Shown: in pieces, positions 24,870 to 33,518 of the stretch
Layout: each line of letters opens with the position of its first letter
Position numbering within the stretch: position 1 is the stretch's first letter
Source of the DNA: Candidatus Peribacteraceae bacterium
GTDB lineage: Bacteria; Patescibacteriota; Gracilibacteria; Peribacterales; Peribacteraceae
DNA length: 48,319 nucleotides
Direction of reading: 5' to 3'
Assembly: GCA_028703835.1 (NCBI GenBank)
Contig: JAQVMB010000011.1
Coordinates: 1-48,319, forward strand
The notes under the pieces: generated by a model
The model's database searches: none
The model's input: only the letters and a program-made list of their open reading frames with translations
Told to the model about the DNA's origin: nothing
Position numbers and translations under genes: made by a program

Positions 24870-25451
24870 ATGATTCTCTCCGACCGGGATATCCGCAAAG
24901 CGCTTGAGAAAGGCCTGTTGAAGGTCGAGTCTTCCCAGCCGGAACTCTTCCGCCACATCCATGCTTCCAGCATGGACCTGCGGCTGGGCAACGTCTTCAA
25001 GCTCTACGAGCACAGCAAGTTTGCCATTCTCGATCCCAAGAAGCCGGAGACGTTCACGGGCAACATGCGGACGATCACCGTGACGGAGGGGGAGCCGTTC
25101 ATCGTCCAGCCGGGGGAGTTCGTGCTGGGGGTGACGCAGGAAACGATCACGGTCCCCGATGATCTGGTCGTGCGGGTGGAAGGGCGCAGTTCTCTGGGGA
25201 GGCTCGGCATCATCATCCATTCCACCGCCGGGTTCGTGGATCCGGGGTTTTCGGGGACGATCACGCTGGAAATCAGCAACCTGAACCGCCTGCCCGTGGC
25301 GCTCTATCCGGGGATGCGCGTGTGCCAGATCGCGTTCGAGCAGATGAGCAGCCCCGCCGAGCAGCCGTACCACAAAAAACCGGGGAGCAAGTACCAGGGG
25401 CAGGTGCTGCCGGAGGAGAGCAGGCTGTCGCTGGATCCGGAGTTCCAGTGA
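24870..25451 (+). CDS. dcd: dCTP deaminase
   Basis: The 193-aa enzyme deaminates dCTP to dUTP (or, in bifunctional members, to dUMP). Landmarks: MILSDRDIRKALEKGLL, HASSMDLRLG, VRVEGRSSLGRLGIIIHSTAGFVDPGFSGTITLE with the catalytic Glu and substrate-binding Arg/Ser residues, and GSKYQGQ at the C-terminus. Length matches the trimeric dCTP deaminase/dUTPase superfamily. ATG 24870 fits the family start; the frame to 24789 adds unrelated residues. Confidence 0.95.
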   Translation: MILSDRDIRKALEKGLLKVESSQPELFRHIHASSMDLRLGNVFKLYEHSKFAILDPKKPETFTGNMRTITVTEGEPFIVQPGEFVLGVTQETITVPDDLVVRVEGRSSLGRLGIIIHSTAGFVDPGFSGTITLEISNLNRLPVALYPGMRVCQIAFEQMSSPAEQPYHKKPGSKYQGQVLPEESRLSLDPEFQ

Positions 25452-25790
25452 ATCATCTTTCATTGTGTTGAGAGACGAGGGTGTGAAATGTTCTTTTTCC
25501 ACCTTTTTCCGGCGAAAAAGGTGGAGCCAAAACGCCGACGCGCCAGAACTCCTCAACCCGGCCCCGTGTCTCCTCGCCGGCTCCTCCAAGGTTTCGGAGC
25601 CGTCTCGTCGGCAAACCGCCCCGCATCGCGGGGCGCAGGGCCTTCCCCTTCACCCCCCGTGGCGCGCCACCTCTCCATGAATATTCATGATTGTAGGCGA
25701 CCGGGGTCCGTCTCACTTTGCTCGACTACGCCATGGCTATTGCCAGTCCATTTGTCATTACGGCGAAATGCCGAAGGCACGAAAGCCGGA
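25452..25790. repeat. Repeat-rich spacer without a gene
   Basis: No plausible gene is seen. The segment holds several perfect hairpins: CCACCTTTTT/AAAAAGGTGG (25499-25524), GGCTCC/GGAGCC (25579-25601) and CGCCCCGC/GCGGGGCG (25617-25635). The first could stop dcd transcripts. The composition and hairpin density suggest a composite repeat element. Confidence 0.6.
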
Positions 25791-25866
25791 TGGTGGGCGG
25801 CATAGGAGTTGAACCTACGACCTTTCGGATGTGAACCGAACGCTCTAACCACTGAGCTAGCCGCCC
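25791..25866 (-). tRNA. tRNA-Val(CAC)
   Basis: The minus strand forms a 76-nt cloverleaf. The acceptor GGGCGGC pairs perfectly with GCCGCCC, the anticodon stem is TTCGG/CCGAA with loop TTCACAT (anticodon CAC), and the T-arm has GGTTCAACTCC. The CCA end is encoded. Confidence 0.96.
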
Positions 25867-25980
25867 GTGCGGGGAAGCATACCGATCCGCCACCCTGAGG
25901 ACAACCGGCTGTTCAAGCGGAATCGGCACTGCACAGCCGTTCTTCCCTCCTGATTCGCGTGCGGTTGCGGAGGAAGTTGA

Positions 25981-25986
25981 TATACT
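25981..25986 (+). promoter_or_regulatory. -10 before the histidine kinase
   Basis: TATACT ends 11 nt before the ATG at 25998. No Shine-Dalgarno is seen. Confidence 0.45.
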
Positions 25987-25997
25987 CTGCTCTTCGT

Positions 25998-27671
25998 ATG
26001 CCTTCCCGCAAGAAGACGCCGCGCCCCAAGGTCTATGTCCATAAGGGGCTGTTCGGCTACCCGTCGACGACGCGGAAGCTCAAGCCCCGCAACGGGCGGG
26101 AGGCGCGCGTGCATCGCAGGAGAGCGGATACCGATATGGAGGCGCAGCTTCGTTTGCTCGCGGAAGCGTTGCCGCAGATCGTGTGGACGGCGGATCCCGA
26201 CGGCTTTCAGGACTACTTCAACGGCCGCTGGTTTTCCTTCACGGGGTTTTCCGAGCGCGAAACGTACGGGGGGAAATCGGCGCTCCACCCCGATGATTTT
26301 TCCGTGTATGTGGAGCGCTGGTCGCGCGCGCTCCGTTCGGGAAAAGCATACGAAGCGGAGTATCGTTTCCGCCGTGCGGATGGCATGTATCGCTGGCATC
26401 TCGTCCGCGGCCTTCCCGTCCGGGAGGGAAAGCGCATCGTGAAATGGATCGGCACGTTCACGGATATCCAGGATCAGAAGCAGGCTGCCGAGCGTTTGCA
26501 TGCTCTTAACGAGGAATTGGAACGTCTTGTCCTGGATCGCACGCGCGAGATCGAAGTGCTGCGCGCCAGGGACCGTGCGAACTTGCAACGCCTGACGGAT
26601 GTCATGGAACACCTCCATGCGGGCGTGGTCGCTTCGGACGAACATTTCAGGATCATCCATTGCAACAAGGAATATGCCGACATGTTCCGATTGGGTGACC
26701 CGCAGTCCGTCGTCGGAATGTCGGGATGGGAGCTGCGCAAGCGCGTCGCGGAATCATTTTTCTTTCCCGATGCGGTGATGCAGAGGATGAATGCCGTCTC
26801 CGAGGACCGAAAGCCGTCATTCGGGTTTGCGATTCCGCTCAAAGACGGACGGATCGTCGGCAGGGACTTCATTCCCGTGTTCGATCATGGCGTGTTCCGG
26901 GGGCACGTGGTGGTGTACCGGGATATCACGCGGGAAAAGAAGATCGATGCGGCGAAATCGGATTTCATGTCCTTCGCGTCCCACCAGCTGCGCACCCCTC
27001 TTACGGCGGTCCGATGGGCGCTCAGCCGCCTCAAGAAATCATTCCCTCCGGAGCAGGAATCGGCTGCATCGTTGCTCAATGCCGCGCATCTGGCGGCCAA
27101 GAACATGGCGGAGACCATCAACACCATGCTCTCCGTCTCACGCATCGAGGCGGGGACCGTTTCCCTCGCTCTCTCCGACATTCGTTTGCATGCGCTTCTC
27201 CTGGAGGTGCGAGACTCCTTCCGGGCGGATATCCGGCAGCGGAAACAGCGTGTCATTGTGCGTTGCCCGGTTTCCCTTCGCTTGCGTTCGGATGCCAAGC
27301 TTCTCAAGGAGATTCTTTCCAACATCCTCAGCAATGCGTTGAAGTATTCGCCCGAACGTTCCGCAATCGACTTGATCGTGACAACGGGACGCGATCGCGT
27401 TCGCTTGGAGGTGCGCGACCGGGGCTTCGGCATTCCCGCGCACGAGAGAGAGAAGATTTTCGGCAAGTTTTACCGGGGCGAAAACGCCGTCCAAGCGCTG
27501 TCGGAAGGAAGCGGGCTCGGGCTCTATCTCGTTTCGCTGCTCTTGCGCAAGTTGCGGGGCGACATCGCCGTTGCGTCGGAAGAAGGGAAGGGGACCGTCT
27601 TCACGTTGTCATTTCCGCGCGTGCTCCGCGAGGATCCGGAAGCGGGGGCGGATGCGTTTTTTTCCTCATAA
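25998..27671 (+). CDS. Soluble PAS-domain sensor histidine kinase (orphan)
   Basis: The 557-aa protein has a basic N-terminus and a first PAS domain at about 50-165 (PQIVWTADPDGFQDYFN ... GTFTDIQDQKQAAE). A short coiled coil and a second PAS at about 200-315 (LHAGVVASDEHFRIIHCNKEY) follow. The kinase core has H-box SFASHQLRTPLTAVRWAL (His near 328), N-box ILSNILSNALKYSP, G1 DRGFGIP, F-box IFGKFYRGE and G2 GSGLGLYLVSLL. There is no transmembrane segment, so it senses a cytosolic signal. No response regulator is adjacent; its partner must be elsewhere. Confidence 0.92.
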   Translation: MPSRKKTPRPKVYVHKGLFGYPSTTRKLKPRNGREARVHRRRADTDMEAQLRLLAEALPQIVWTADPDGFQDYFNGRWFSFTGFSERETYGGKSALHPDDFSVYVERWSRALRSGKAYEAEYRFRRADGMYRWHLVRGLPVREGKRIVKWIGTFTDIQDQKQAAERLHALNEELERLVLDRTREIEVLRARDRANLQRLTDVMEHLHAGVVASDEHFRIIHCNKEYADMFRLGDPQSVVGMSGWELRKRVAESFFFPDAVMQRMNAVSEDRKPSFGFAIPLKDGRIVGRDFIPVFDHGVFRGHVVVYRDITREKKIDAAKSDFMSFASHQLRTPLTAVRWALSRLKKSFPPEQESAASLLNAAHLAAKNMAETINTMLSVSRIEAGTVSLALSDIRLHALLLEVRDSFRADIRQRKQRVIVRCPVSLRLRSDAKLLKEILSNILSNALKYSPERSAIDLIVTTGRDRVRLEVRDRGFGIPAHEREKIFGKFYRGENAVQALSEGSGLGLYLVSLLLRKLRGDIAVASEEGKGTVFTLSFPRVLREDPEAGADAFFSS

Positions 27672-27726
27672 GGTTGCGGCGGAAGCGCAGGTACAGTATG
27701 GTTGACCACTCTCTTTGCCATTTCTC

Positions 27727-29013
27727 ATGAAAGAGATCGCCGAGCAATACCGGATTCCCGAAGACATCCTCACGTACACGAAGGCGATGGTCGAACGGCC
27801 GAGCTGGTACGATGCGCGGACGGGGCAGACGGAGGTCAAGATGCATGATTACATCGAAGGGGTGTTGCGGGCGCACGGTCATGAGCCGACCGTCCTGTTG
27901 GTGCCCGGCGGGGTCAACCGGCGGGTGACGGTGGCGTTGCGGGGAGACCGCAGCGCTCCTGCGCGGTATTTCCTGGGACATACCGATACCTATCATCCCC
28001 GGCACGGAGATCCGGATGGGACACCCGAAGACATGTGCCGATTCCGGGTCAACGAAGTGCGCCGTCGCCTGGAAGGGGTGGGAGTGGGGGATATGAAATT
28101 GGGGGATGCGCAGATCCTGCATGCTTTTCTCCATGCGGATGTTCCCGAAGGCATGCAGCTCGGAGCCGTGTGGGTGCCGGATGAAGAGCTCAATTCGTTG
28201 GGGATGATGGCATTCATCCGGGCCGTGAAAGCCGGCATATTGCCGTATCCGTCCCTGGGTATTTTCTCCACGGAGATACCGACGAATTTCTTCAATCTGC
28301 GCAAAGGGCAGGTCGCAGTCGTTTCCGGACGACCGGGGCATGTGAAGTATCGCGGGGAAGTGCGCACGCCCAGCAGTCACGGGAGCAAAGACACTGTCAA
28401 TGCGCATGGCGTCTATGTCGATTTGTATCGTTTATTCCGCAAGAAACTCACGGCGGAATCCCGGCAGGATATGCCGCCCGAAGCATTGAAAGTTTGGGGT
28501 GTCCAGTACGGGTGTGTCAGCGCGGCAAGCGATATCATGACGAACGTACCCGGCTGCGAGTTCGTCTGGGGGCACATGAGCTCCCGCTTCAGCATTCCGG
28601 AATCGGAAGTGCTCTTTGAACGTTGGCGGATGGAAGCGGTGAAAATGCTGCGCTCACGGCATGCACGCCGTGAGCGTGGAGGCATGAAGGATGCAACCAT
28701 CGAGGTGCAGCTGGAGCGCATTCCCCAGGATCAGGCCACTTCGTACGATCCCTATTTCATCGATCCGGTGGAACATCCGGATTGTCTGGCGCAGAAGGTT
28801 GCATGCATTCTTGATGAGCATCTTGGCAAGGTTGCGGGCGTGGTGGGGCGAGGGAAATCGACATCCGATGCCAATCTGGCGCGGGCCGCGGGTTTCGATG
28901 TGGCGGAATCTTCCGCGCGTGTGAACGCGTATCACAACCCGCGTGAAAACGTCATGCTGGAAAGCATCGCTCCCATCAACCATCTCCTGATGCGTTTGGC
29001 CCAAGAATCATGA
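27727..29013 (+). CDS. M20/ArgE-DapE-like metallohydrolase
   Basis: The 428-aa protein has M20-family metal-site segments: YFLGHTDTYHP (His and Asp ligands), GVGDMKLGDAQ, VWVPDEELNS (the catalytic Glu pair region), GRGKSTSDANLARAAG and, near the end, AYHNPRENVMLESI (His ligand). It would hydrolyse a peptide or acyl-amino-acid amide bond; the substrate cannot be read from sequence. ATG 27727 is used; the frame extends four codons to a TTG. A 26-bp perfect inverted repeat lies inside the gene at 28651-28676. Confidence 0.78.
   Translation: MKEIAEQYRIPEDILTYTKAMVERPSWYDARTGQTEVKMHDYIEGVLRAHGHEPTVLLVPGGVNRRVTVALRGDRSAPARYFLGHTDTYHPRHGDPDGTPEDMCRFRVNEVRRRLEGVGVGDMKLGDAQILHAFLHADVPEGMQLGAVWVPDEELNSLGMMAFIRAVKAGILPYPSLGIFSTEIPTNFFNLRKGQVAVVSGRPGHVKYRGEVRTPSSHGSKDTVNAHGVYVDLYRLFRKKLTAESRQDMPPEALKVWGVQYGCVSAASDIMTNVPGCEFVWGHMSSRFSIPESEVLFERWRMEAVKMLRSRHARRERGGMKDATIEVQLERIPQDQATSYDPYFIDPVEHPDCLAQKVACILDEHLGKVAGVVGRGKSTSDANLARAAGFDVAESSARVNAYHNPRENVMLESIAPINHLLMRLAQES
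28651..28676. repeat. Perfect inverted repeat inside the M20-like gene
   Basis: CGCTCACGGC (28651-28660), loop ATGCAC, GCCGTGAGCG (28667-28676). It encodes an Arg-rich stretch (RSRHARRERGG) between two conserved parts of the protein. Confidence 0.8.
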
Positions 29014-29163
29014 AGCATGCCCCACAACCTTCCTTCGGCTGCGGTATGTTCCAACCAATCTTCAAGCGGTTGCATGCCCTTCGACAGGAGGACATCTATC
29101 GCCGAATAGTGACCATTCACCATTTGCCCGTCATGTGATCATACGCTCCGTTGTTCTCCCCCC

Positions 29164-30519
29164 ATGCCTTCCGGTCCACGCCTTCCACATCGGTCACGTC
29201 GTCCCGAACTCACCTCGCCGGGAGGAGTTGTGGAACAGATGTATGACAAGGTGTGTACTTGTTTGAAAATGCATGAAGGGTTGCGGCTCAGCTTGTCTGA
29301 GGAGGATATGCAGCAATTTTCCATACGCATTGCAGCCGTGCTCCTGCAGCAGCACACAGGATTCCGGGCGGGTAGACGAGCAGTGAAGCGAAAGATGAGA
29401 CAAGAAGACCCGGACGAAGCGGCACATATCGTGGAGGCTGCGCACATGATGGCGCGTGAGGAAGAAGCGCGAGAGGCGGGCGGAGAGACGATGAAAACAT
29501 TGCGTCTCAGCGGCTCGGAACGCATGTTGTACGAAAGGAAGGGGTTGGAGCCGGAACCGTATTATGCGATTCACCTTATCCGCGGGCAGATCGTGAAAGT
29601 GCTCGAGATGCGTGACATTCTCAACCAACTTCAAGCCCTGAGAAATGACAATATTCTTCCGCCCCCGCAATACGACCGTACGGCGTTCGCACGTCCCGTT
29701 CCGAAGAGCGACACGGCGGCTCCCGCCCGTCTCTGGGCGCGCCGGCAACAGGTGTTTGCCGCGGAACAAACAGCAAGAGCGTTCTTGGCACTCCGGCGGA
29801 ATCCACGGGATACGGAGCAATATGAGGCCATTTTCGAGCATATCCGGAGCAAAGGGATATTGCTTGATCAGAGCGTCACGGAGGAGAGTATTGCGAAGCG
29901 GCAGCAGCAACCCCAGTGGCGTTTGTATGAAAGTGGTGGAATGGCGCAGATGGCAGAGAATGTTTATTACCCCTCCTTTGTCGCAGATATGCATTTGCAT
30001 GTGGCACGGGATCTCCAGGAAGTCCCCCCTATTCTGCAATTACCGGACCAGAACAACGGTGACCGTCTATTCTGGGGGCACGACGTTCTCCGGTACATCC
30101 AGCACAGGCCGTACAGCGTGGCCGTGGTGGAGGACGTTTGCGTGGATCCACGCCAAAGGCATCGCGGATATGCCTCCGCGCTCTATCAAGCTGCGGAAGA
30201 AGATATCGCAGCCATGAACGCAGGACGTCGGCGCCACATCCATTACCTGTTTGCGGAAGTGGTGCAGATCGTTGATCTTCTTGTGGACGGGCGATCTGTT
30301 CTCGGGGGGCTTCCGCCCGATGTCCGGCAAGCGTTGCCCCCCCTTATCAACCAACCGGGACGCGCGAAGCACGTCTTGAGTGATCAGCGCCCGTTTGAGC
30401 TGGCGTGGATTCGGAAAGACAGGAAAAATGTCACGCTTTCCCCTGCCGACAATCCGGAAGGATATCATTTGGAATTTGACTTGAAGTGGTTCACGTTCGT
30501 GAAGAAGACGGGTGGGTAG
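29164..30519 (+). CDS. Orphan with GNAT-like acetyltransferase C-terminal region
   Basis: The 451-aa protein has an N-terminal two-thirds that I do not recognise, helical and charged. From about residue 315, YSVAVVEDVCVDPRQRHRGYASALYQAAEEDI matches GNAT motif A: a beta strand, then RQRHRGYASAL as the acetyl-CoA pyrophosphate loop. The rest (LAWIRKDRKNVTLSP... FDLKWFTFVKK) could finish the fold. There is no signal peptide. TACGCT lies 16 nt before the ATG. The substrate is unknown; the family call depends mainly on motif A. Confidence 0.6.
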   Translation: MPSGPRLPHRSRRPELTSPGGVVEQMYDKVCTCLKMHEGLRLSLSEEDMQQFSIRIAAVLLQQHTGFRAGRRAVKRKMRQEDPDEAAHIVEAAHMMAREEEAREAGGETMKTLRLSGSERMLYERKGLEPEPYYAIHLIRGQIVKVLEMRDILNQLQALRNDNILPPPQYDRTAFARPVPKSDTAAPARLWARRQQVFAAEQTARAFLALRRNPRDTEQYEAIFEHIRSKGILLDQSVTEESIAKRQQQPQWRLYESGGMAQMAENVYYPSFVADMHLHVARDLQEVPPILQLPDQNNGDRLFWGHDVLRYIQHRPYSVAVVEDVCVDPRQRHRGYASALYQAAEEDIAAMNAGRRRHIHYLFAEVVQIVDLLVDGRSVLGGLPPDVRQALPPLINQPGRAKHVLSDQRPFELAWIRKDRKNVTLSPADNPEGYHLEFDLKWFTFVKKTGG

Positions 30520-30543
30520 CGGGTTATTTCCCGGGCATTTCGC

Positions 30544-30549
30544 TACACT
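30544..30549 (+). promoter_or_regulatory. -10 before the pseudouridine synthase gene
   Basis: TACACT (within CGCTACACT) ends 6 nt before the ATG at 30556, without a Shine-Dalgarno. Confidence 0.5.
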
Positions 30550-30555
30550 CTTCCC

Positions 30556-31236
30556 ATGCCCCTGAATCCCGATCGCATCCTCTACGAAGATGAGCATTTT
30601 CTGGCAGTGCAGAAGCTGTCCGGCGAATTGGTCGTGCGGGGGGCGGGGAAGCTGGGGAAGTTGCCGCTGCTGGATTTCCTCCGACAGGACCATCCGGGGC
30701 TGCGGCCGCTCCACCGCTTGGATTTCGAGACATCCGGCGTGGTGCTCTTCGCGAAAACGAAGGAGGCCTACGAAGCGGCGGTGCCCGCGGGGAAAGGGGA
30801 CGATGCGGAGGTGCCCTGGACGAAGTCATACGTAACGCTCCTGGCAGGCAAGGTGAAGCGGGATCACGGGGAGATTTCCACGCCGCTGCCGGCGCGGTCG
30901 GGGAGGGGGCTCATTCCCGCGCTTACCCGTTTCAAAGTCCTGGAGCGGTTCCTCAATGCCACATTCGCGGAGGCGCAGATCGAGACGGGGCGGCACCACC
31001 AAATCCGCCGCCACTTCGCCAAGATCGGGCATCCGTTGGCCGCGGACCAAGAGTACGGCGACCGTAAGTTCAACCGCGTGTTCATCCAGGAACTCCGGTT
31101 CCATCATTTCTTCCTTCACGCGTCTTCCCTTTCCTTCATCCATCCGTTCACGAAGCAGCCGGTACGGATCGAAGCGCCGGTGCCCAAGGCGTTCCAGGCG
31201 GTGCTGAAGAAATTGCGGAAGGCGGTAGGTGAATGA
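30556..31236 (+). CDS. RluA-family pseudouridine synthase
   Basis: The 226-aa enzyme isomerises uridine in RNA. The catalytic motif HRLDFETSGVVLFAKT (Asp near residue 57) is intact, with KSYVTLLAGKV, and the later RFKVLERF ... FAEAQIETGRHHQIRRHFA and HPLAADQEYGD. There is no S4 domain, so it is a short RluA/RluC-like form; which rRNA or tRNA position it modifies cannot be told. An ATG overlapping its end (31229) opens another frame but does not appear to be a gene start. Confidence 0.92.
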   Translation: MPLNPDRILYEDEHFLAVQKLSGELVVRGAGKLGKLPLLDFLRQDHPGLRPLHRLDFETSGVVLFAKTKEAYEAAVPAGKGDDAEVPWTKSYVTLLAGKVKRDHGEISTPLPARSGRGLIPALTRFKVLERFLNATFAEAQIETGRHHQIRRHFAKIGHPLAADQEYGDRKFNRVFIQELRFHHFFLHASSLSFIHPFTKQPVRIEAPVPKAFQAVLKKLRKAVGE

Positions 31237-31283
31237 CAGTTACGTCTCCTTGTCTTCCTGCCATTCACCGATACAATTGCCTG

Positions 31284-31303
31284 CCAATTCTTTACAGAAT
31301 TGG
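31284..31303. promoter_or_regulatory. Perfect 8-bp hairpin in the leader of the next gene
   Basis: CCAATTCT, loop TTAC, AGAATTGG. It lies 47 nt after the pseudouridine synthase stop and 51 nt before the next ATG, with a TACAAT a few bases upstream. It could be an operator or a leader hairpin; the T-tract is too poor for a clear terminator. Confidence 0.4.
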
Positions 31304-31354
31304 TTGTTCCGTGGCATATCGGCTGGTTCGATCCATTTTTCAGGAGTACGTGTC

Positions 31355-31753
31355 ATGAGATGGTGTATCGGAATCATGGTCTGTTCCTTGATGGTCGCCG
31401 GGGGTGCGTTTTACCACGAGCATCGTCCGGAGAGTATCACGCATTTCTCCGTTGGCGACATCGTGATCGAAGACGGTGGTGGCATGTCCAGCATTCCGAG
31501 CGGCACAGAAGAGAGTTGGTTTGCCGTCAAAGGATGTTCTCTGGAACATGCCCGCCAAGCCTTCCGGGATGCAAAATTCCCGCTTGCCGAGCAGGACAGC
31601 ACGCCTTGGGCCGTGAATCTCTCGGGGAAACATCCCTTCCGCTCCTTGCGCATCACTGCGCGCGGCGTCGTGGACGTGGAGCTGGATGCCCGGGGTTCCG
31701 TTTCCGCGCAGCAATTGCATGACCTTGCGCGGCGACTGTACTGGGGGCGGTGA
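31355..31753 (+). CDS. Small exported protein of unknown function
   Basis: The 132-aa protein begins MRWCIGIMVCSLMVAGGAFY, an N-terminal signal or anchor helix, followed by a small mixed domain (ESWFAVKGCSLEHARQAFRDAKFPL). I recognise no family. The start is supported by AGGAG at 31342-31346, 8 nt before the ATG, one of the rare Shine-Dalgarno cases here. A strong terminator follows. Confidence 0.6.
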   Translation: MRWCIGIMVCSLMVAGGAFYHEHRPESITHFSVGDIVIEDGGGMSSIPSGTEESWFAVKGCSLEHARQAFRDAKFPLAEQDSTPWAVNLSGKHPFRSLRITARGVVDVELDARGSVSAQQLHDLARRLYWGR

Positions 31754-31778
31754 GAGAACCGCCGAAGGTCATGGGATT

Positions 31779-31808
31779 CCCTGCCCCTCTCGGGGGGCAG
31801 GGGTTTTT
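31779..31808 (+). terminator. Rho-independent terminator
   Basis: CCCTGCCCC (31779-31787) pairs with GGGGCAGGG (31794-31802), followed by G and five T. It separates the small exported protein gene from trpS. Confidence 0.88.
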
Positions 31809-31833
31809 CGGATCCGATTCTATTTCCGTTCTC

Positions 31834-31842
31834 TGCTATAAT
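31834..31842 (+). promoter_or_regulatory. Extended -10 before trpS
   Basis: TGC-TATAAT, a perfect extended -10, ends 6 nt before the ATG at 31849. No Shine-Dalgarno is possible in the 6-nt gap. Confidence 0.65.
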
Positions 31843-31848
31843 TCCCGC

Positions 31849-32835
31849 ATGCCTCCGTCTCCTGCTTTGCCGCTTCGCGTCCTTTCCGGCATCCAGCCTT
31901 CCGGCCAGCTCCACATCGGGAATTACTTCGGTTCCATCCGGCCGAACTTGTCGTATCAGGGCAAAGCGGAGCAGAGTTTCTTCTTTGTGGCCGATCTGCA
32001 TGCGATGACGACGGTGCAGGACGGCAATGCGCTGCGGCGTGCGCGGGAGGACATCATCCTGGATTACCTCGCCTGCGGCTTCGATCCGGCAACGTCCGTC
32101 CTCTACTTCCAATCCCAGGTTCCGGAGCATACGGAACTGATGTGGATCCTCTCGACGCTCACACCGATGGGTCTGCTGGAACGGGCCGTGAGCTACAAGG
32201 AGAAGGTGGAGAAGGGGATCGCGGCGTCGGCGGGCCTCTTCACGTACCCGGTGCTCATGGCGGCGGATATTTTGCTGTACCAAGCGAACCTTGTTCCGGT
32301 CGGCAGGGACCAGAAGCAGCACCTGGAGATCACGCGGGACCTCGCCATCAAGTTTAATAACGCCTTCGGAGACACGTTCACGGTCCCCGAGCCGCTCATC
32401 CGCGAAGATGTCGCCGTCGTGCCCGGGGTCGACGGGCAGAAAATGAGCAAGAGTTACGGCAATACCATCCCGCTCTTCGGCGATGAGAAGGCCGCCAAGA
32501 AGGCGATCATGGGCATCGTGACGGATTCCAAGGGCATGAATGACGCGAAGGATCCGGAGACATGCATCATCTACCAGATCCATAAGCTTTTTCTCGATGC
32601 GGCGGGGCAGAAGGCGTTGGCGGATGAATACAGAAATGGACTTCCGTATGGTGAGGGGAAGAAGAAGTTGCTGCAGGCGTACAGCGATTTCTTCGGTCCG
32701 ATGCGCGCGAAGCGGGAGGCATTTGCGGCGAAACCGGACCTTGTCCGGCAGATCACGGAGGAGGGGGCGGCGAAGGCGAAGCGTGTTGCGGAAGAGACGA
32801 TGAGGAAAGTGCGGAAGGCCGTTGGATTGTTATGA
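31849..32835 (+). CDS. trpS: Tryptophanyl-tRNA synthetase
   Basis: The 328-aa class I synthetase charges tRNA-Trp. The HIGH-type motif is QPSGQLHIGNYFG (16-28) and the KMSKS loop is GQKMSKSYGN near 197. FVADLHAMTT, ILSTLTPMGLLERAVSYKEK, GLFTYPVLMAADILLYQANLVPVGRDQKQHLE are also typical. Length is normal for the compact bacterial form. ATG 31849 is fixed by the -10 box 6 nt upstream; the frame to 31750 runs through the terminator. Confidence 0.97.
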   Translation: MPPSPALPLRVLSGIQPSGQLHIGNYFGSIRPNLSYQGKAEQSFFFVADLHAMTTVQDGNALRRAREDIILDYLACGFDPATSVLYFQSQVPEHTELMWILSTLTPMGLLERAVSYKEKVEKGIAASAGLFTYPVLMAADILLYQANLVPVGRDQKQHLEITRDLAIKFNNAFGDTFTVPEPLIREDVAVVPGVDGQKMSKSYGNTIPLFGDEKAAKKAIMGIVTDSKGMNDAKDPETCIIYQIHKLFLDAAGQKALADEYRNGLPYGEGKKKLLQAYSDFFGPMRAKREAFAAKPDLVRQITEEGAAKAKRVAEETMRKVRKAVGLL

Positions 32836-32843
32836 TGGAAAAG

Positions 32844-32916
32844 CGTGTCACCCTGAGCCCGTCGAAGGGCGACACGCGCAGAAACGTGTATGGTTCGACG
32901 GGCTCACCATGACACG
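32844..32916. repeat. 73-bp palindromic element between trpS and maf
   Basis: It opens GTGTCACCCTGAGCCCGTCG, then GAAGGGCGACAC, and ends GGTTCGACGGGCTCACCATG followed by ACACG. It is the same family as the element inside rsmI (8041-8113), here outside any gene. Confidence 0.88.
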
Positions 32917-32930
32917 TTTCTCCTCTCCTT

Positions 32931-33518
32931 ATGCTTCGCAATCGCCTCATCCTCGCCTCGGCCAGTCCCCAGCGGAAAATGCTCCTGGAAGGGCTTGGAT
33001 TGACGTTCGATGTGATCGTGCCGCATGGCGTGGACGAGCAGGCGCATCCGGAGCTCACGCCCGGGAAGCGGGCTCTGGGGTTGGCTCGTTTGAAGGCAGA
33101 GGACGTCGCGGCTCGTTCGGGAGGTTCGTGGGTTATAGGCTGCGATACGCTCGTCGTTTCGCCGGACGGGCAACTCTTCGAGAAGCCCGCGGACGAAAAG
33201 GACGCGCGGCGCATGATCGCCGCCCAGAGCGGGCGCACGTCGGTCGTGCATTCCGGCCTTTGCCTGCTGTCGCCGGACGGGAAGCGTGCGGAGGGCGTTT
33301 CGTCGTCACAGGTCACGTTCATGCGCATGTCCGCCGCGGACATCGATTGGTGGATAGCCACCGGACAGTGGAAAGACCGTTCGGGTTCCTTCCAGATCGA
33401 CGGATTGGGACAATTGATGATCGAGGAAATCAAAGGAGACTGGACGAGTATCGTCGGATTCCCGGTGTTCCTGTTCGGGAAGCTCCTGAGGGAGTTGAAA
33501 GCTCCGTTTCTGGTCTAG
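32931..33518 (+). CDS. maf: Maf-family nucleoside triphosphate pyrophosphatase
   Basis: The 195-aa protein shows Maf signatures: LILASASPQRKMLLEGLGL at the N-terminus, VIGCDTLVVSPDGQLFEKP with the catalytic Asp, SGRTSVVHSGLCLLSPDG and GSFQIDGLGQLMIEEIKGDW near the C-terminus. Maf proteins hydrolyse dTTP/UTP or modified nucleotides to monophosphates and have been linked to division control. It lies 14 nt after the palindromic repeat. Its TAG stop overlaps the TAG stop of the convergent gene within CTAG. Confidence 0.93.
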   Translation: MLRNRLILASASPQRKMLLEGLGLTFDVIVPHGVDEQAHPELTPGKRALGLARLKAEDVAARSGGSWVIGCDTLVVSPDGQLFEKPADEKDARRMIAAQSGRTSVVHSGLCLLSPDGKRAEGVSSSQVTFMRMSAADIDWWIATGQWKDRSGSFQIDGLGQLMIEEIKGDWTSIVGFPVFLFGKLLRELKAPFLV

